From the NCBI GenBank assembly GCA_036490335.1, contig DASXEB010000019.1:62001-126000 (forward strand): 64,000 bases of DNA, written 5' to 3'. Each line of letters starts with the position of its first letter. The first letter of the stretch is position 1. Made by a program: the position numbers and the translations under genes. A model generated the notes under the pieces. That model ran no database searches. It was not told where the DNA came from and saw only the letters and a program-made list of their open reading frames with translations. Shown in pieces: positions 42,026 to 51,103 of this stretch. The DNA is from Palsa-1392 sp036490335 (lineage in GTDB: Bacteria; Verrucomicrobiota; Verrucomicrobiia; Chthoniobacterales; UBA10450).

Positions 42026-42424
42026 TTAGGTCAAGGCAATCGCCTTAAACGAGCTGACCGAATCGTCCGGCCCGGCTGCGGTGAAAAAGCTCTCGTAAAA
42101 CCCCGGGCCGAGGTCCCAGTGATCGCCCTTGTAGTATTCATCCCGATAAAAACGCCAGACACCGCTGACGACGATGAGCGAGCTGATGCGATCGTTCCAA
42201 AAATCGCCAAGATAATGAAAGCTCAGGTTCGTCCGCGCGTAGGCGCCTTTGAAGCCGATGTGATCGTAAACGACCAGCTCAGGCAGGCGATACTGGCCGT
42301 CGGTCACGTGCGGCTGCGGGTCGCAGGCCGCGCAGGCGTGGTAGCTCAGCGGGCCGACGTTCCATTTCGTGTCGATGATCGCGCCGTTGTCCGGCGACAG
42401 CTCGGTTTTGGGTATTTGTCTCAT
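42026..42424 (-). CDS. Beta/gamma-crystallin domain protein
   Basis: A 132-residue protein without a signal peptide. The segment 'PELVVYDHIGFKGAYARTNLSFHYLGDFWNDRISSLIVVSGVWRFYRDEYYKGDHWDLGPGFY' (given here only as its key parts: YDHxxFKG and YRDxYYKG repeats) is a double Greek-key crystallin unit. 'NDRISS' matches the microbial calcium site (N/D-N/D-x-x-S/T-S). Microbial crystallins bind Ca(II) and gain stability; the biological role is poorly known. The ATG at 42424 gives a compact single-domain protein. Stop TAA or TGA lies next to a TCGTTAGG copy. It is 65 bp downstream of glpX. Confidence 0.8.
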   Translation of the reverse strand: MRQIPKTELSPDNGAIIDTKWNVGPLSYHACAACDPQPHVTDGQYRLPELVVYDHIGFKGAYARTNLSFHYLGDFWNDRISSLIVVSGVWRFYRDEYYKGDHWDLGPGFYESFFTAAGPDDSVSSFKAIALT

Positions 42425-42489
42425 AAGCGCCTTTTGGTAATTCGCATTTGAACAGCCCCGCGCACGCTTGTCGAGCGCGAGATTTTTTT

Positions 42490-43554
42490 CTAGAGGCCGT
42501 GCTCGCGGTTGTCCGAGCGCAGCCGGATCGTCTTCGTCTGCAAATCGTGCGACGCGCGAATGAAGCGGACGGTTTTGCTTTTCGCCCGCATCAAGACCGA
42601 ATGCGTGATCGCGTTTGCGCCCTGCGCCTTCACCCCGCGCAAGAGCGCGCTGTCGCTGATCCCGGTCGCGCAAAAAATTATATTTTTTCCATTCGCGAGA
42701 TCGTCCGCGAAAAAAATGCGGCCAAGATCAGCCTCGTGACCTTCGGCGATCAGCTGGTCGCGCTCCGCCTCATCGCGCGGCCACATTTTGCACTGCATGT
42801 CGCCGCCGAGACATTTGATGCCCGCGGCCGCAAGGACCGCTTCGGGCGCGCCGCCGACCCCGACGTAAAGATCGATCCCGCTTTCCGGATACGACGGCGC
42901 CATGGCCGCCGCGATGTCGCCATCGCTGATCATGCGCAAGGACGCGCCGACGCGCCGAATTTCCGCCAGGATTTCCTTGTGCCGCGGCCGGTCGAGCATC
43001 ATGACGACGACATCCTGGACGCGTTTGCCTAACGCCTTCGCGACCGTGATGAGCGTTTCCTCGATCGGGCTTTCGAGTTTCAAAGTCTCGATCCCGCTGA
43101 TCTTCATTTTGCGAATGACCGACGGGCCGTAAGCGAGCTTCATCATGTAAAACGACGGGATGTCGCGCAGCGCGACTTTCACGCCTGCTTCCGGACTCGC
43201 CGCCGCGATGCAACTGATCGAATTCGGCATGCCCTTCGAGATGTTCGTCGTGCCGTCGATCGGATCGAGCGCGATGTCGAACTGCGGCGCGCCCGGCAAC
43301 CACATGCCGAGTTGTTCGCCTTTGAAAATTCCCGGCGCATCGTCCTTGATTCCTTCGCCGATCACGACTTCGCCGCAAATGTTCATGAGATCGAACATCC
43401 CGCGGATCGCGTCGCAAGCGGCGAAATCGGCTTTTTCTTTTTCGCCGCGGCCGAGCCAGGCGAGCGCGGTCAGCGCGGCTGCTTCCGTCGCGCGCACGAA
43501 ATCGAATTCGATGATGCGCTCGATGTCGGCGTAATTTTGTTTCGGGATCCGCAT
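42490..43554 (-). CDS. glpX: Fructose-1,6-bisphosphatase class II
   Basis: A 354-residue GlpX-type phosphatase. The metal-binding and catalytic blocks are 'GEVVIGEGIKDDAP', 'DIALDPIDGTTNISKGMPNSIS' and 'GIDLYVGVGGAPEAVLAAAGIKCLGGDMQCKMWP' (quoted in parts), with 'RVGASLRMISDGDIAAAM' between. It converts fructose-1,6-bisphosphate to fructose 6-phosphate in gluconeogenesis; some members also act on sedoheptulose bisphosphate. The length equals family norms plus about 20. The start is 52 bp from the peptidase remnant. Confidence 0.95.
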   Translation of the reverse strand: MRIPKQNYADIERIIEFDFVRATEAAALTALAWLGRGEKEKADFAACDAIRGMFDLMNICGEVVIGEGIKDDAPGIFKGEQLGMWLPGAPQFDIALDPIDGTTNISKGMPNSISCIAAASPEAGVKVALRDIPSFYMMKLAYGPSVIRKMKISGIETLKLESPIEETLITVAKALGKRVQDVVVMMLDRPRHKEILAEIRRVGASLRMISDGDIAAAMAPSYPESGIDLYVGVGGAPEAVLAAAGIKCLGGDMQCKMWPRDEAERDQLIAEGHEADLGRIFFADDLANGKNIIFCATGISDSALLRGVKAQGANAITHSVLMRAKSKTVRFIRASHDLQTKTIRLRSDNREHGL

Positions 43555-43606
43555 CGGCTGAGGTTGGCAAAGTTACGCACGCGTGACAAGGTGCGCGCCC
43601 TATTTT

Positions 43607-43713
43607 TGTCATCCCGAGCGCAAACGAGGGACCTCGCAAACGTAGGCGTAGCGTGGCGTTTTATTGTGCGCGCAAGAACGCTTGCGAGGTCCTTCGCTCC
43701 GCTCAAGATGACA
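43607..43713. mobile_element. Short inverted-repeat (MITE/REP-like) element
   Basis: Arms of about 32 bp form imperfect inverted repeats: tgtcatcccgagcgcaaacg at 43607 and, on the other strand, tgtcatcttgagcggagcga at 43713, both leading into a ...gacctcgcaa... block. Between the arms lie about 40 unique bases. This resembles the widespread small noncoding elements whose reverse strand reads 'LERSEG'. It has no gene and no obvious target-site duplication was identified. It abuts the end of the peptidase remnant and may have accompanied its truncation. Confidence 0.7.
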
Positions 43714-44049
43714 ACCGGCACTTGTCGTTAGGCGCTCGGGCTGCGAATAGGAATTGATCGGCTCGTTAGGCGAAGCGATGAAGGCCGCGCGTTTTCCATC
43801 CGGACTTGGTGCGAGACCGCGCGCGCCCATCGCGATCGTGGTCAGCAATTTTGCCGCGGCGCCTTTTTCCGGCACGACGTAGAGCTCCGTCTTGCCGGTT
43901 TTCTGTTTGTTCGCCGTCACGCGCACAAAGGCGACCCGCGCGCCATCCGCCGACATCTGCGGATCGCCGATCCAGACGAAGTCGAACAGATCCTTCTCCG
44001 TGATGTGGCGTTTGTTCGGCGCCGGCGCCGCGACCGCGGACGGAGTCAA
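43609..44049 (-). pseudogene. Truncated S9-family peptidase (N-terminal remnant)
   Basis: Only about the first 95 residues of a prolyl-oligopeptidase-like protein remain: 'HITEKDLFDFVWIGDPQMSADGARVAFVRVTANKQKTGKTELYVVP' (first beta-propeller blades, shown in part) and 'GLAPSPDGKRAAFIAS'. The frame then runs into the inverted-repeat element, giving a meaningless tail ending 'LRSG'. The propeller remainder and the Ser-Asp-His hydrolase domain are absent; glpX follows. Only a TTG is available as start and an upstream in-frame TGA precludes a normal leader, so the 5' end may also be damaged. Confidence 0.75.
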
Positions 44050-44276
44050 AGCGATGTGAAAAGTGCGAACAAGAGAATTCGATGTCTCATAATTTCAATT
44101 TACACGGCGCAAACCGGCGCAAGGAACCCATCCGCCTAACGAACAACTTCGCGCGCGTTCGAATCGAGGGCGCGACGCTACAAAAACAGGCCGGAATGCG
44201 ATAATGATTTTCGTTTTCTTCACCCGGCCAACTTTTTGTTGCGCGGCGGCGGAGTCGCCCGTTACTCTTGGCGCGC

Positions 44277-44486
44277 ATGGCTCGTTTTTTACCGTTCGCG
44301 GCGCTGGCTGGTCTGATTCTGGTTTTTAATTCCTGCCAACGGCATCACCTCGGCGAATTGCCCGAGCTGCAGCGCGAGCATCTGCATCCGCTCGAGACGG
44401 CCGCGGCGGAAAAAAAGGTGCTCGAGCCGACTGGGCCGAGCGTTTCGCCGACGCCGGCGAATTTTTTCCCGAAGAGCAAACCCTGA
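44277..44486 (+). CDS. Small lipoprotein, unknown
   Basis: A 69-residue protein with a short lipoprotein-like leader ('LPFAALAGLILVFNSCQRHH', Cys about residue 18) and a polar, proline-rich mature part ('EKKVLEPTGPSVSPTPANFF'). The lipobox VFNSC is acceptable but not ideal. The ATG at 44277 is chosen over a TTG three codons upstream. No family was recognised. It lies 52 bp upstream of the POT transporter and may be its operon partner; two CCTAACGA copies separate them. Confidence 0.55.
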   Translation: MARFLPFAALAGLILVFNSCQRHHLGELPELQREHLHPLETAAAEKKVLEPTGPSVSPTPANFFPKSKP

Positions 44487-44538
44487 CGAGTGCGCGTTTT
44501 TGCCTGACGCCTAACGAATCAGCCTAACGAAAAGCGTC

Positions 44539-46032
44539 ATGGCCAAGCAGCAATACCTCACCTCGCCGCCGAAGATCACGACCATGCCGCCAGGCGTGCC
44601 GTACATCGTCGGCAACGAAGCGGCGGAGCGTTTTTCCTACTATGGGATGAACTCCATCCTGACCGTCTTCATGACCAAATATCTTTTGGACAGGATGGGT
44701 CATCTGAGCGTGATGCCGGCGGCGAGCGCCGAGGCGTGGTATCACACTTTCGTTTCCACCCTTTACTTTTTGCCGATCCTCGGCGCGGTCCTGGCGGACG
44801 CGGTCTTCGGGAAATTCTGGGTCGTTTTTTGGTTGTCGATTGTTTATTGCGGCGGTCACCTCACCCTTGCGCTTATGGGTTCGCCGGTCGCGCACACGAT
44901 CGAGCCGCGTTACCTGCTCGCGGTTGGTCTGCTCCTGATCGCGCTCGGCGCCGGCGGGATCAAGCCGTGCGTCTCGACGAACGTGGGCGATCAGTTTGGC
45001 GAGTCGAACAAGCATTTGCTCACGCGGGTTTTCAATTGGTTTTATTTTTCGATCAACGCCGGCTCCGCGATTTCGACCTTGCTCATCCCGTGGCTGCTCG
45101 CGCCCTTCAAAGCCTCGCCTGATCTGGCCGCGAAATTGTCTCCGGCCCTGCTGCATTTTCTGGAAAGCCCGCGCCTCCACAGTCCCGATGTCGCGTTCGG
45201 ATTGCCCGGCGTTTTCATGGCCCTCGCCACCCTTGTCTTTTGGCTGGGCCGCAAAAAATTCGTCCACATCCCGCCGGTCGGTCTGCGCAAATACGGCCGC
45301 GAAGTTTTCAACCGCCGGACCGGAAAGATTCTGCTCAACCTTCTCATGCCGGTTCCTTTCGTGGCGATGTTTTGGGCTCTCTGGCAGCAAAATTTTTCCT
45401 CCTGGATCGTTCAGGCCGAGAGCCTGGATCGGCATTTGTTTGGGATTAATTGGCTCTCCTCGCAAATCCAGACGGTCAATCCGCTTTTCATCCTGATCAT
45501 GCTGCCGCTCTTTTCCTATTGGGTTTATCCGGCGGTCGAAAAGGTCGTGCGCCTGACGCCGCTGCGGAAAATCGGCGCGGGCCTCTTCGTCACCGCCGCG
45601 TCATTTTTGATCGTGGCGATGATTCAGACGCGGATCGACGGCGGCGCGCATCCGCCCGTGATCTGGCAGATTTGGGCCTTCGTCGTTTTGACCGTGGCGG
45701 AAACGCTCGTCTCGCCGACGCACCTCGAATTTTCCTACACCCAGGGCCCGGTGAATTTGAAATCGCTTTGCATGTGCACCTATCTTTTCGCCATTTCGTT
45801 AGGCAACGTCTTTACCGCCGGGGTCAATTTCTTCATTCAAAATCCGGACGGCACGGTGAAGCTGCAGGGCGCGCATTATTTCATGTTTTTCGTCTGGGTC
45901 ATGCTCGGAACCGCAGTCCTTTTCCTTCTCGTTTCGCCATTCTATAAAGGTCGCACCTATTTGCAGGATCAGACCGAGGTGACCGGCGAGGCGGAGCCCG
46001 CGGGTGGTTTCGCCATTCAGCCGGAAGTGTAG
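44539..46032 (+). CDS. POT/PTR2-family proton-coupled peptide transporter
   Basis: A 497-residue major facilitator protein with about 12-14 helices. The PTR2 signature 'NEAAERFSYYGMNSILTVF' (ExxERFxYYG) is near residue 30, and 'LSIVYCGGHLTLALMG', 'LLLIALGAGGIKPCVSTNVGDQF' and 'FYFSINAGSAIST' follow as in known peptide importers; the family's E/Q and 'FWALWQQ' pocket is also seen. It imports di- and tripeptides. Together with the OPT pair it points to peptide feeding. A hairpin follows the stop. Confidence 0.93.
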   Translation: MAKQQYLTSPPKITTMPPGVPYIVGNEAAERFSYYGMNSILTVFMTKYLLDRMGHLSVMPAASAEAWYHTFVSTLYFLPILGAVLADAVFGKFWVVFWLSIVYCGGHLTLALMGSPVAHTIEPRYLLAVGLLLIALGAGGIKPCVSTNVGDQFGESNKHLLTRVFNWFYFSINAGSAISTLLIPWLLAPFKASPDLAAKLSPALLHFLESPRLHSPDVAFGLPGVFMALATLVFWLGRKKFVHIPPVGLRKYGREVFNRRTGKILLNLLMPVPFVAMFWALWQQNFSSWIVQAESLDRHLFGINWLSSQIQTVNPLFILIMLPLFSYWVYPAVEKVVRLTPLRKIGAGLFVTAASFLIVAMIQTRIDGGAHPPVIWQIWAFVVLTVAETLVSPTHLEFSYTQGPVNLKSLCMCTYLFAISLGNVFTAGVNFFIQNPDGTVKLQGAHYFMFFVWVMLGTAVLFLLVSPFYKGRTYLQDQTEVTGEAEPAGGFAIQPEV

Positions 46033-46039
46033 CTGCACT

Positions 46040-46059
46040 TGTTTCCCTTTCTGGAAACA
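46040..46059 (+). terminator. Hairpin after POT gene (weak terminator)
   Basis: tgtttcc and ggaaaca form a 7-bp stem with a six-base loop, starting eight bases after the POT stop. The following sequence has only a scattered T content (attgatttt), so termination strength is doubtful. Confidence 0.45.
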
Positions 46060-46233
46060 CGGGATTGATTTTCGCCAACAAATTTCGCTGCCGGCGTTTT
46101 CGTTAGGCATGATTTTGCTCCGCGCCGGAGAAGCTTTCCGCTTCGCGCTGGCCACCGCCGCGCTCCCGTGCGACTTGTGGCAAGGGCCGGCGAAAATCCC
46201 TTGAAGTGCTTCGCCGCGTCTTTTTTTGCGCGC

Positions 46234-48543
46234 ATGTCGAAGCTGCGAATCGTCCACTTGGAGCCTAACGAACGCGAAGCCGCGCTCGTCGCCGCGGAGC
46301 TCGAGCGTCACGACATCGAGTGCGCGATCGAGCGCGTCGCGACTGAGGCGGAATTCGTCAGCGCAATGGCCACGCCGGAGATCGACATGATCCTGGCCGA
46401 TCGCTGCGCGCCGCCGCATTGCGATTGCGCTCGCGCGCTCGAGCTCGCGCGCATGCAGCGGCCCGACCTGCCGTTCATTTTCGTCATCGGCGACGAGGAT
46501 TACGACCAGGCGATCGCGACGCTCGAGGCTGGCGCGAACGATTTCGTCCTCAAGGATCATCTCGCGAAACTTGTCCCCGCGGTCCGGCGCGTCCTTCGCG
46601 AAGCGCAGACGCGGCGCGATCTCGAAAATCTGCGCGGCGAACTTTTGCAGCACGCGCATCTGCTCGATCTGGCGAGCGACGCGATCGTTATTTGTGACGC
46701 TTCCCGAGCGATCACTTATTGGAATCGCGGAGCGGAACGGATCTACGGCTGGAAACGCGAGGAAGCGTTCGGCCAGAACGTGGATGAGCTGCTGAAAACG
46801 CGCGCGGCCGAAACGCTCGGCTGGTTGAAGGAAACTTTTCGCGTCGAGAATCATTGGGAAGGCGAGCTTTGGCAGACGCGCCGCGACGGCACCGAGATCG
46901 TGGTCGCGAGCAGTTGGACGCTGACCGACAACAAGTCGAATTCGCCCTGGCTGCAGATCAACGCCGACGTGACCGAGCGCGTCCGCGCGGCCGAAGCGTT
47001 GCGCAAAAGCGAGGAGCGTTATCGCCAGTTTGTCGATGAAGATTTGACCGGCAACCTGATGATGAAACCGGACGGCACGATCGTGACCTGCAATCCGGCG
47101 TTCGTGCGAATTTTCCGTTTCGGCTCGGCGCAGGAAGCGCAAAAGGCAAATTTCTTTTCGCTCCTGCGCTCGAAAAAAGAAGGCCTCGAGCTGCTCGCCG
47201 CGCTCCGGCCTAACGACGGCGTCGAGCGAGATGAAATCGAGATGCACGATCGCGACGGCGACGCGGTTTATGTCGCGGCGCGCTTCACGGGCACATTCGA
47301 TGACGCGGCCACGCTGACGGAAATAAAGGGCTACCTTTTTAACGACACAAAACGGAAGCGGCTCGAGCGCCAGCTCATCCAGGCGCAAAAAATGGAAGGC
47401 CTCGGCACCCTGGCCGGCGGCATCGCGCATGACTTCAACAACATTCTCGCGATCATCCTCGGCTACACCACGCGGGTCGAAGATTCGCAGAACCAGCCGG
47501 AGCAACTCACGGACGCGTTGCGCGTCATTCGCGAAGCGGTCGCGCGCGGCGCGGCGCTCGTGCAGCAACTGCTCACTTCCGCGCGGCAGACCGAGGCGCA
47601 GTTCGCGTCCACCGATCTCAATTCCCTCGTCGGCGAGATGGAGCACATGCTCGCGGCGACATTTCCGAAGACGATCAGCTTCGTTTTGCAATTGCAGCGC
47701 AATCTTCCGCTCGCCAAAGCGGACCGCAGCCAGCTCCACCAGGTGCTGCTTAATCTTTGCGTGAACGCGCGCGACGCGATGCCCGACGGCGGCACGCTCA
47801 CGCTCGAGACCGGCACGACTTCCGGCGCGCAGCTCGGCGAATATTTCACCGGAGTGACGGCGGAAAATTACGTCGTCATGCGCGTGATCGACACCGGCGG
47901 CGGCATCAGCAAACAGGTCAAGCCGCACATTTTCGAGCCGTTCTACACCACGAAAGAGCGCGGCAAAGGCACCGGCCTCGGGCTCTCGGTTGTTTACGGC
48001 GTGGTCAATAATCATCGCGGTTTCGTGCAGGTCGACAGCGAGCCGGGTTACGGCACGACCTTCAGCATTTATCTCCCGCTCGAAGGCGTCGGCGAATCAG
48101 GCAACGGCGCGCACGCGAAAGCACCGGCCGGGCTGAACGATCGCGCGCGCACCATCATGCTCGTCGAAGATGAAGAAATGTTGCGCGGGCTCGGCGTCCT
48201 CATGCTCGAAGGCGACGGCTATCGCGTGCTCGCGGCCAAGGACGGCGTTGAGGCGGTCGAAATGTTCACCGCGCACGCCGACGAAATCGGCCTCGTCCTT
48301 TGCGATCTCGGCCTGCCGCGACTCGGTGGCCGCGAAGTTTTCCTGAAGATGAAAGAGATCAAGCCGAACGTGCGCGCGATCGTCGCGAGCGGTTATCTCG
48401 AGCCGAACATTCGATCCGAAATTCTCAAGGCCGGCGTCATCGACACGGTGCAAAAGCCGTACGACTTTCGCGATATGCTCGAAAAAATTCGCGCCATCAT
48501 CGGCCAGCCGCAGCCGGATGACGACCAGCCGCAACTTTTTTAG
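46234..48543 (+). CDS. Hybrid sensor histidine kinase (REC-PAS-PAS-HisKA-HATPase-REC)
   Basis: A 769-residue soluble kinase. A receiver-like domain (1-120; 'MILADR', 'FIFVIGDED', 'FVLKDHL') opens the protein. PAS domains lie at about 145-265 and 270-390. The phospho-acceptor is His398 in 'TLAGGIAHDFNN', the ATP-binding domain has 'NLCVNARDAM', 'DTGGGIS' and 'GTGLGLSVVYGVV', and a C-terminal receiver has Asp690 in 'LVLCDLGLPR' and Lys in 'VQKPYDF'. No membrane segments. This domain order and the His-box sequence make it a paralogue of the broken kinase at 20315-21978. The signal and output partner are unknown. The ATG at 46234 is preferred to an upstream frame start. Confidence 0.9.
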   Translation: MSKLRIVHLEPNEREAALVAAELERHDIECAIERVATEAEFVSAMATPEIDMILADRCAPPHCDCARALELARMQRPDLPFIFVIGDEDYDQAIATLEAGANDFVLKDHLAKLVPAVRRVLREAQTRRDLENLRGELLQHAHLLDLASDAIVICDASRAITYWNRGAERIYGWKREEAFGQNVDELLKTRAAETLGWLKETFRVENHWEGELWQTRRDGTEIVVASSWTLTDNKSNSPWLQINADVTERVRAAEALRKSEERYRQFVDEDLTGNLMMKPDGTIVTCNPAFVRIFRFGSAQEAQKANFFSLLRSKKEGLELLAALRPNDGVERDEIEMHDRDGDAVYVAARFTGTFDDAATLTEIKGYLFNDTKRKRLERQLIQAQKMEGLGTLAGGIAHDFNNILAIILGYTTRVEDSQNQPEQLTDALRVIREAVARGAALVQQLLTSARQTEAQFASTDLNSLVGEMEHMLAATFPKTISFVLQLQRNLPLAKADRSQLHQVLLNLCVNARDAMPDGGTLTLETGTTSGAQLGEYFTGVTAENYVVMRVIDTGGGISKQVKPHIFEPFYTTKERGKGTGLGLSVVYGVVNNHRGFVQVDSEPGYGTTFSIYLPLEGVGESGNGAHAKAPAGLNDRARTIMLVEDEEMLRGLGVLMLEGDGYRVLAAKDGVEAVEMFTAHADEIGLVLCDLGLPRLGGREVFLKMKEIKPNVRAIVASGYLEPNIRSEILKAGVIDTVQKPYDFRDMLEKIRAIIGQPQPDDDQPQLF

Positions 48544-48552
48544 CGAAGCCGC

Positions 48553-49311
48553 ATGACCGCGGCTTTCCGCTCGCATCATCGCACTCCATTCACGCTCGGC
48601 AGGGAAGCGGTGCGGGCGAATTTCTGGCCGGCGCTGCTCATTCAGGCGGCGATGCTCGCGCTGCTCCTCGCGTATTATTTCAGCCTAACGAGTCGCGAGG
48701 CCTTCGACGCGCTCGCCCTTTTCAAGGCGCGGCATCACTGGCCGTTTGTTGTCCTCGCCTCGATTTTTGCCGGCGCGATTCTGCCTGAAATTTTTCTCGT
48801 GGCATTTTTTCAGCGCGGTCGTCTGACGAAAACCAACTTCCGCAATCTGCTTTTCACGATTCCGATCTGGGCGATCGACGGCTCGATCGTCGACCTGCTT
48901 TATCGCGGCGAAGCGGCATTGTTAGGCAACGTCGTCACCGTGCCGGTCGTGATTGGAAAAATCTGCATCGATCAATTCGGTTACAATCCATTTTTCGCCG
49001 ATCCCTTCGGCGTCCTGACCTACGAATGGAAAAACAGCGGCTTCAGTTTCGAATCGTTAGGCCGCGCGCTTACCTGGACGCATTATCGCGAAAAAATCAT
49101 CCCGACACTGTGCGTGACCTGGGCGGTCTGGATTCCGCTCATGGCGATTATTTATTCGCTGCCGCTCGCGCTCCAGTTCCCGCTCTTCAGCCTCGCGCTC
49201 ACTTTTTGGGTGCTGCTCCTGACTTACATGACGAATTCTTTTGCGAAAATGAGTCGCGCGCCTCGCGATCCTGATCTTCAGTCAGCGCCGGTCGCGGAGA
49301 TCGTTCCATGA
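48553..49311 (+). CDS. Polytopic membrane protein of unknown function
   Basis: A 252-residue protein with about five membrane helices, including 'LLIQAAMLALLLAYYFSLT', 'WPFVVLASIFAGAILPEIFLVAFF' and 'LQFPLFSLALTFWVLLLTYM'. The middle 'LFTIPIWAIDGSIVDLLYRGEAALLGN' and the long aromatic 'HYREKIIPTLCVTWAVWIPLMAIIYSLP' recall Mpv17/PMP22-like proteins, but similarity is too weak to assign. It starts ten bases after the hybrid kinase and its stop overlaps the next gene (ATGA), so three genes probably form one operon. Confidence 0.65.
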   Translation: MTAAFRSHHRTPFTLGREAVRANFWPALLIQAAMLALLLAYYFSLTSREAFDALALFKARHHWPFVVLASIFAGAILPEIFLVAFFQRGRLTKTNFRNLLFTIPIWAIDGSIVDLLYRGEAALLGNVVTVPVVIGKICIDQFGYNPFFADPFGVLTYEWKNSGFSFESLGRALTWTHYREKIIPTLCVTWAVWIPLMAIIYSLPLALQFPLFSLALTFWVLLLTYMTNSFAKMSRAPRDPDLQSAPVAEIVP

Positions 49312-49814
49312 GAGCGCACGAAATTTTCCAAAACATGTCGCCCGCTCTGAGCGTGGAGATTTTCGGCTACCTGCAACGCGAAGAGAGACCGGTCCTGAAA
49401 GCCGCGACCCAAGGGCTCGCGCAACAGCGCAAGCTGCGGGCCGTGTTTGTCGAGCGCAAGCCGCCTAACGAACGCTTCGCCTGGCTGCGCAACGCGGTCT
49501 CAAACAAAATCAGCGATCTTTACGCCCAGCATCTTTTGCGGGCGTGGCTGGCCGGCGCGCATAAGCAGATGCTCTGCGATTTTCTCGACTCGCTCGGCGT
49601 GGAGCATGATGACGAAGGAATGTCCGCGCAGCTGCCAGATTCTCCGCCGAAGGAAAAACTTGCCGAAGCGCTCGCGCAATTGCTCGCGAAATATCCGGCC
49701 GAAGCGGTCGCGGTTTATCTGCAGGCATTTCACGACCTGGAGGGCGAGGCGACCTGGCCGCCGTTGGGCGAGTTGTTGCGCGAAGACGACCGATTGAAAT
49801 TGGGCGCGCTCTGA
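49308..49814 (+). CDS. Conserved-looking soluble protein, unknown
   Basis: A 168-residue helical protein starting four bases inside the preceding membrane gene. Features are 'EIFQNMSPALSVEIFGYLQREERPVLKAATQGLAQQRKL', reminiscent of helical repeat units, and 'HKQMLCDFLDSLGVEHDDEGM' followed by 'EKLAEALAQLLAKYPAEAVAVYLQAFHD'. No catalytic motif is seen. Coupling with the kinase and membrane protein hints at a signalling or membrane role, but nothing more can be said. The 158 bases that follow hold no gene I can support. Confidence 0.65.
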   Translation: MRAHEIFQNMSPALSVEIFGYLQREERPVLKAATQGLAQQRKLRAVFVERKPPNERFAWLRNAVSNKISDLYAQHLLRAWLAGAHKQMLCDFLDSLGVEHDDEGMSAQLPDSPPKEKLAEALAQLLAKYPAEAVAVYLQAFHDLEGEATWPPLGELLREDDRLKLGAL

Positions 49815-49972
49815 TTTTCGCTCTGCGATCACGCCGGCGTCGGCAGTTTTATTTTGCCCGGAGAATCAGAGCCCGCGCCACCCCAGAAGAATGACGCGGA
49901 CTCCTTTATTCCCCCCAGAACATCTTCTAATGTAGCAACACGCATGCCAAGAAAGGCTGCGCGGCAAAATTT

Positions 49973-51103
49973 TCAGCGCACTTCCACTTCGATCGGCAGA
50001 GAATGATCGATGTTGTAAGTGCCGCGATCCGGATCGCGCTCGAGCGGCTGCACCCGACCGAGCGCGTCGGTCGCTCTCGCCATGAGAATTTTTTTGCCCG
50101 CTTTTTTTGGAGTGGTCCACGGAAATTCCCAAAGCTGCCAGGCGTTTCGGACCGGCTTGCCTAACAATCGCGCTTTTTTCCAACTGGCGCCGCGATCGTC
50201 GCTCACCTCGACTTTCGTCACTTCGGAATCGGCCGTCCAGGCCGCGCCTTGCACCCAGATTTTTGCATTCGCGGGCACGACTTCGCCGACTTCCGGCCGG
50301 GAAATCTGCGCCTTCACCGGCACCTCGCCGAGTTGTACCTGGACGGGAAGAATTTTGTGCCGCCGTTCCCAGATTGTGTATTCGATGGTCTGATAAAATC
50401 CCTGGAACGGATCCTTCGTCACGATCACGCGGCAGAGCCATTTTACCGCCGCCATTCCGTACCAGCCGGGCACGATCGCGCGCAGCGGCGCGCCGTGCGT
50501 ATCGCTCAACGGCCGGCCATTCATCTCGTAAGCGAGCAGAACATCGTCGAGCGCTTTCTCGAGCGGAACGCTGCGCGCGTAACGAATCTTTCCCGCGGGC
50601 CGCGGCGGCTCCTTGATCTCGCCTTCGTCCGCGCCTTCGAGAACGACTTCGAGTGCGCCCTTTTTTACACCCGCCGCCGCGAGCAGATCGGCGAGGCGCA
50701 CGCCCGTCCAGGTCGCGTTCCCGACCGCGCCGAGCTGCCATTGCGCGCCTTTCACTTTCGGCATTAGGAAAACGCGATTGTTCCCGGCGCATTCGAGCAG
50801 CGACGTCGTGCTCTGCGCGGGCAGCGCGCGCAGATCGGCGAGGCGAAACGTCCGCGGCTTTTTGACTTCGCCTTCAATCGTCAGGCGCCATTTTTTCGCG
50901 TCGATCTGCGGAATCGGAAAATGACAGCGCACATAAAAATTTTCGTTCGGGGTCAAAAAGCGATCGAGGGTGCCAAACGGCATCTCGAGATTGACCGGCT
51001 CTTTCTCGATGATCTGAAAGCCGCGCGCCGCCACCGCCGCATTACGGAACCGCTCCAGCGCGGGATCGGTCCTTTGTTCGTTAGGCAATTTTTTTCTGCT
51101 CAT
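49973..51103 (-). CDS. Sulfite oxidase-like molybdopterin enzyme
   Basis: A 376-residue protein of the oxidoreductase molybdopterin-binding superfamily with a C-terminal Mo-co dimerisation domain. The Mo-ligating Cys105 is in 'TSLLECAGNNR'; 'LSDTHGAPLRAIVPGWYGMAAVKWLCRV' binds the cofactor, and 'VKAQISRPEVGEVV', 'VQGAAWTADSEVTKVEVSDDRGASWKKARL' form the Ig-like domain. No heme or signal peptide is seen, so it should be cytosolic, as in plant sulfite oxidase. Substrate could be sulfite or another oxo compound. Its ATG overlaps the DUF421 stop. Mo-cofactor genes are elsewhere in the window. Confidence 0.88.
   Translation of the reverse strand: MSRKKLPNEQRTDPALERFRNAAVAARGFQIIEKEPVNLEMPFGTLDRFLTPNENFYVRCHFPIPQIDAKKWRLTIEGEVKKPRTFRLADLRALPAQSTTSLLECAGNNRVFLMPKVKGAQWQLGAVGNATWTGVRLADLLAAAGVKKGALEVVLEGADEGEIKEPPRPAGKIRYARSVPLEKALDDVLLAYEMNGRPLSDTHGAPLRAIVPGWYGMAAVKWLCRVIVTKDPFQGFYQTIEYTIWERRHKILPVQVQLGEVPVKAQISRPEVGEVVPANAKIWVQGAAWTADSEVTKVEVSDDRGASWKKARLLGKPVRNAWQLWEFPWTTPKKAGKKILMARATDALGRVQPLERDPDRGTYNIDHSLPIEVEVR

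Noticed and set aside
44087..44278. 63-codon minus-strand frame between the peptidase remnant and the small lipoprotein
   Set aside because: Basic, low-complexity translation, overlapping the lipoprotein start, no ribosome site.
45799..48015. 738-codon open frame antisense to the POT and hybrid kinase genes
   Set aside because: It spans two real genes and their gap, with the low-complexity composition typical of reverse-frame shadows.
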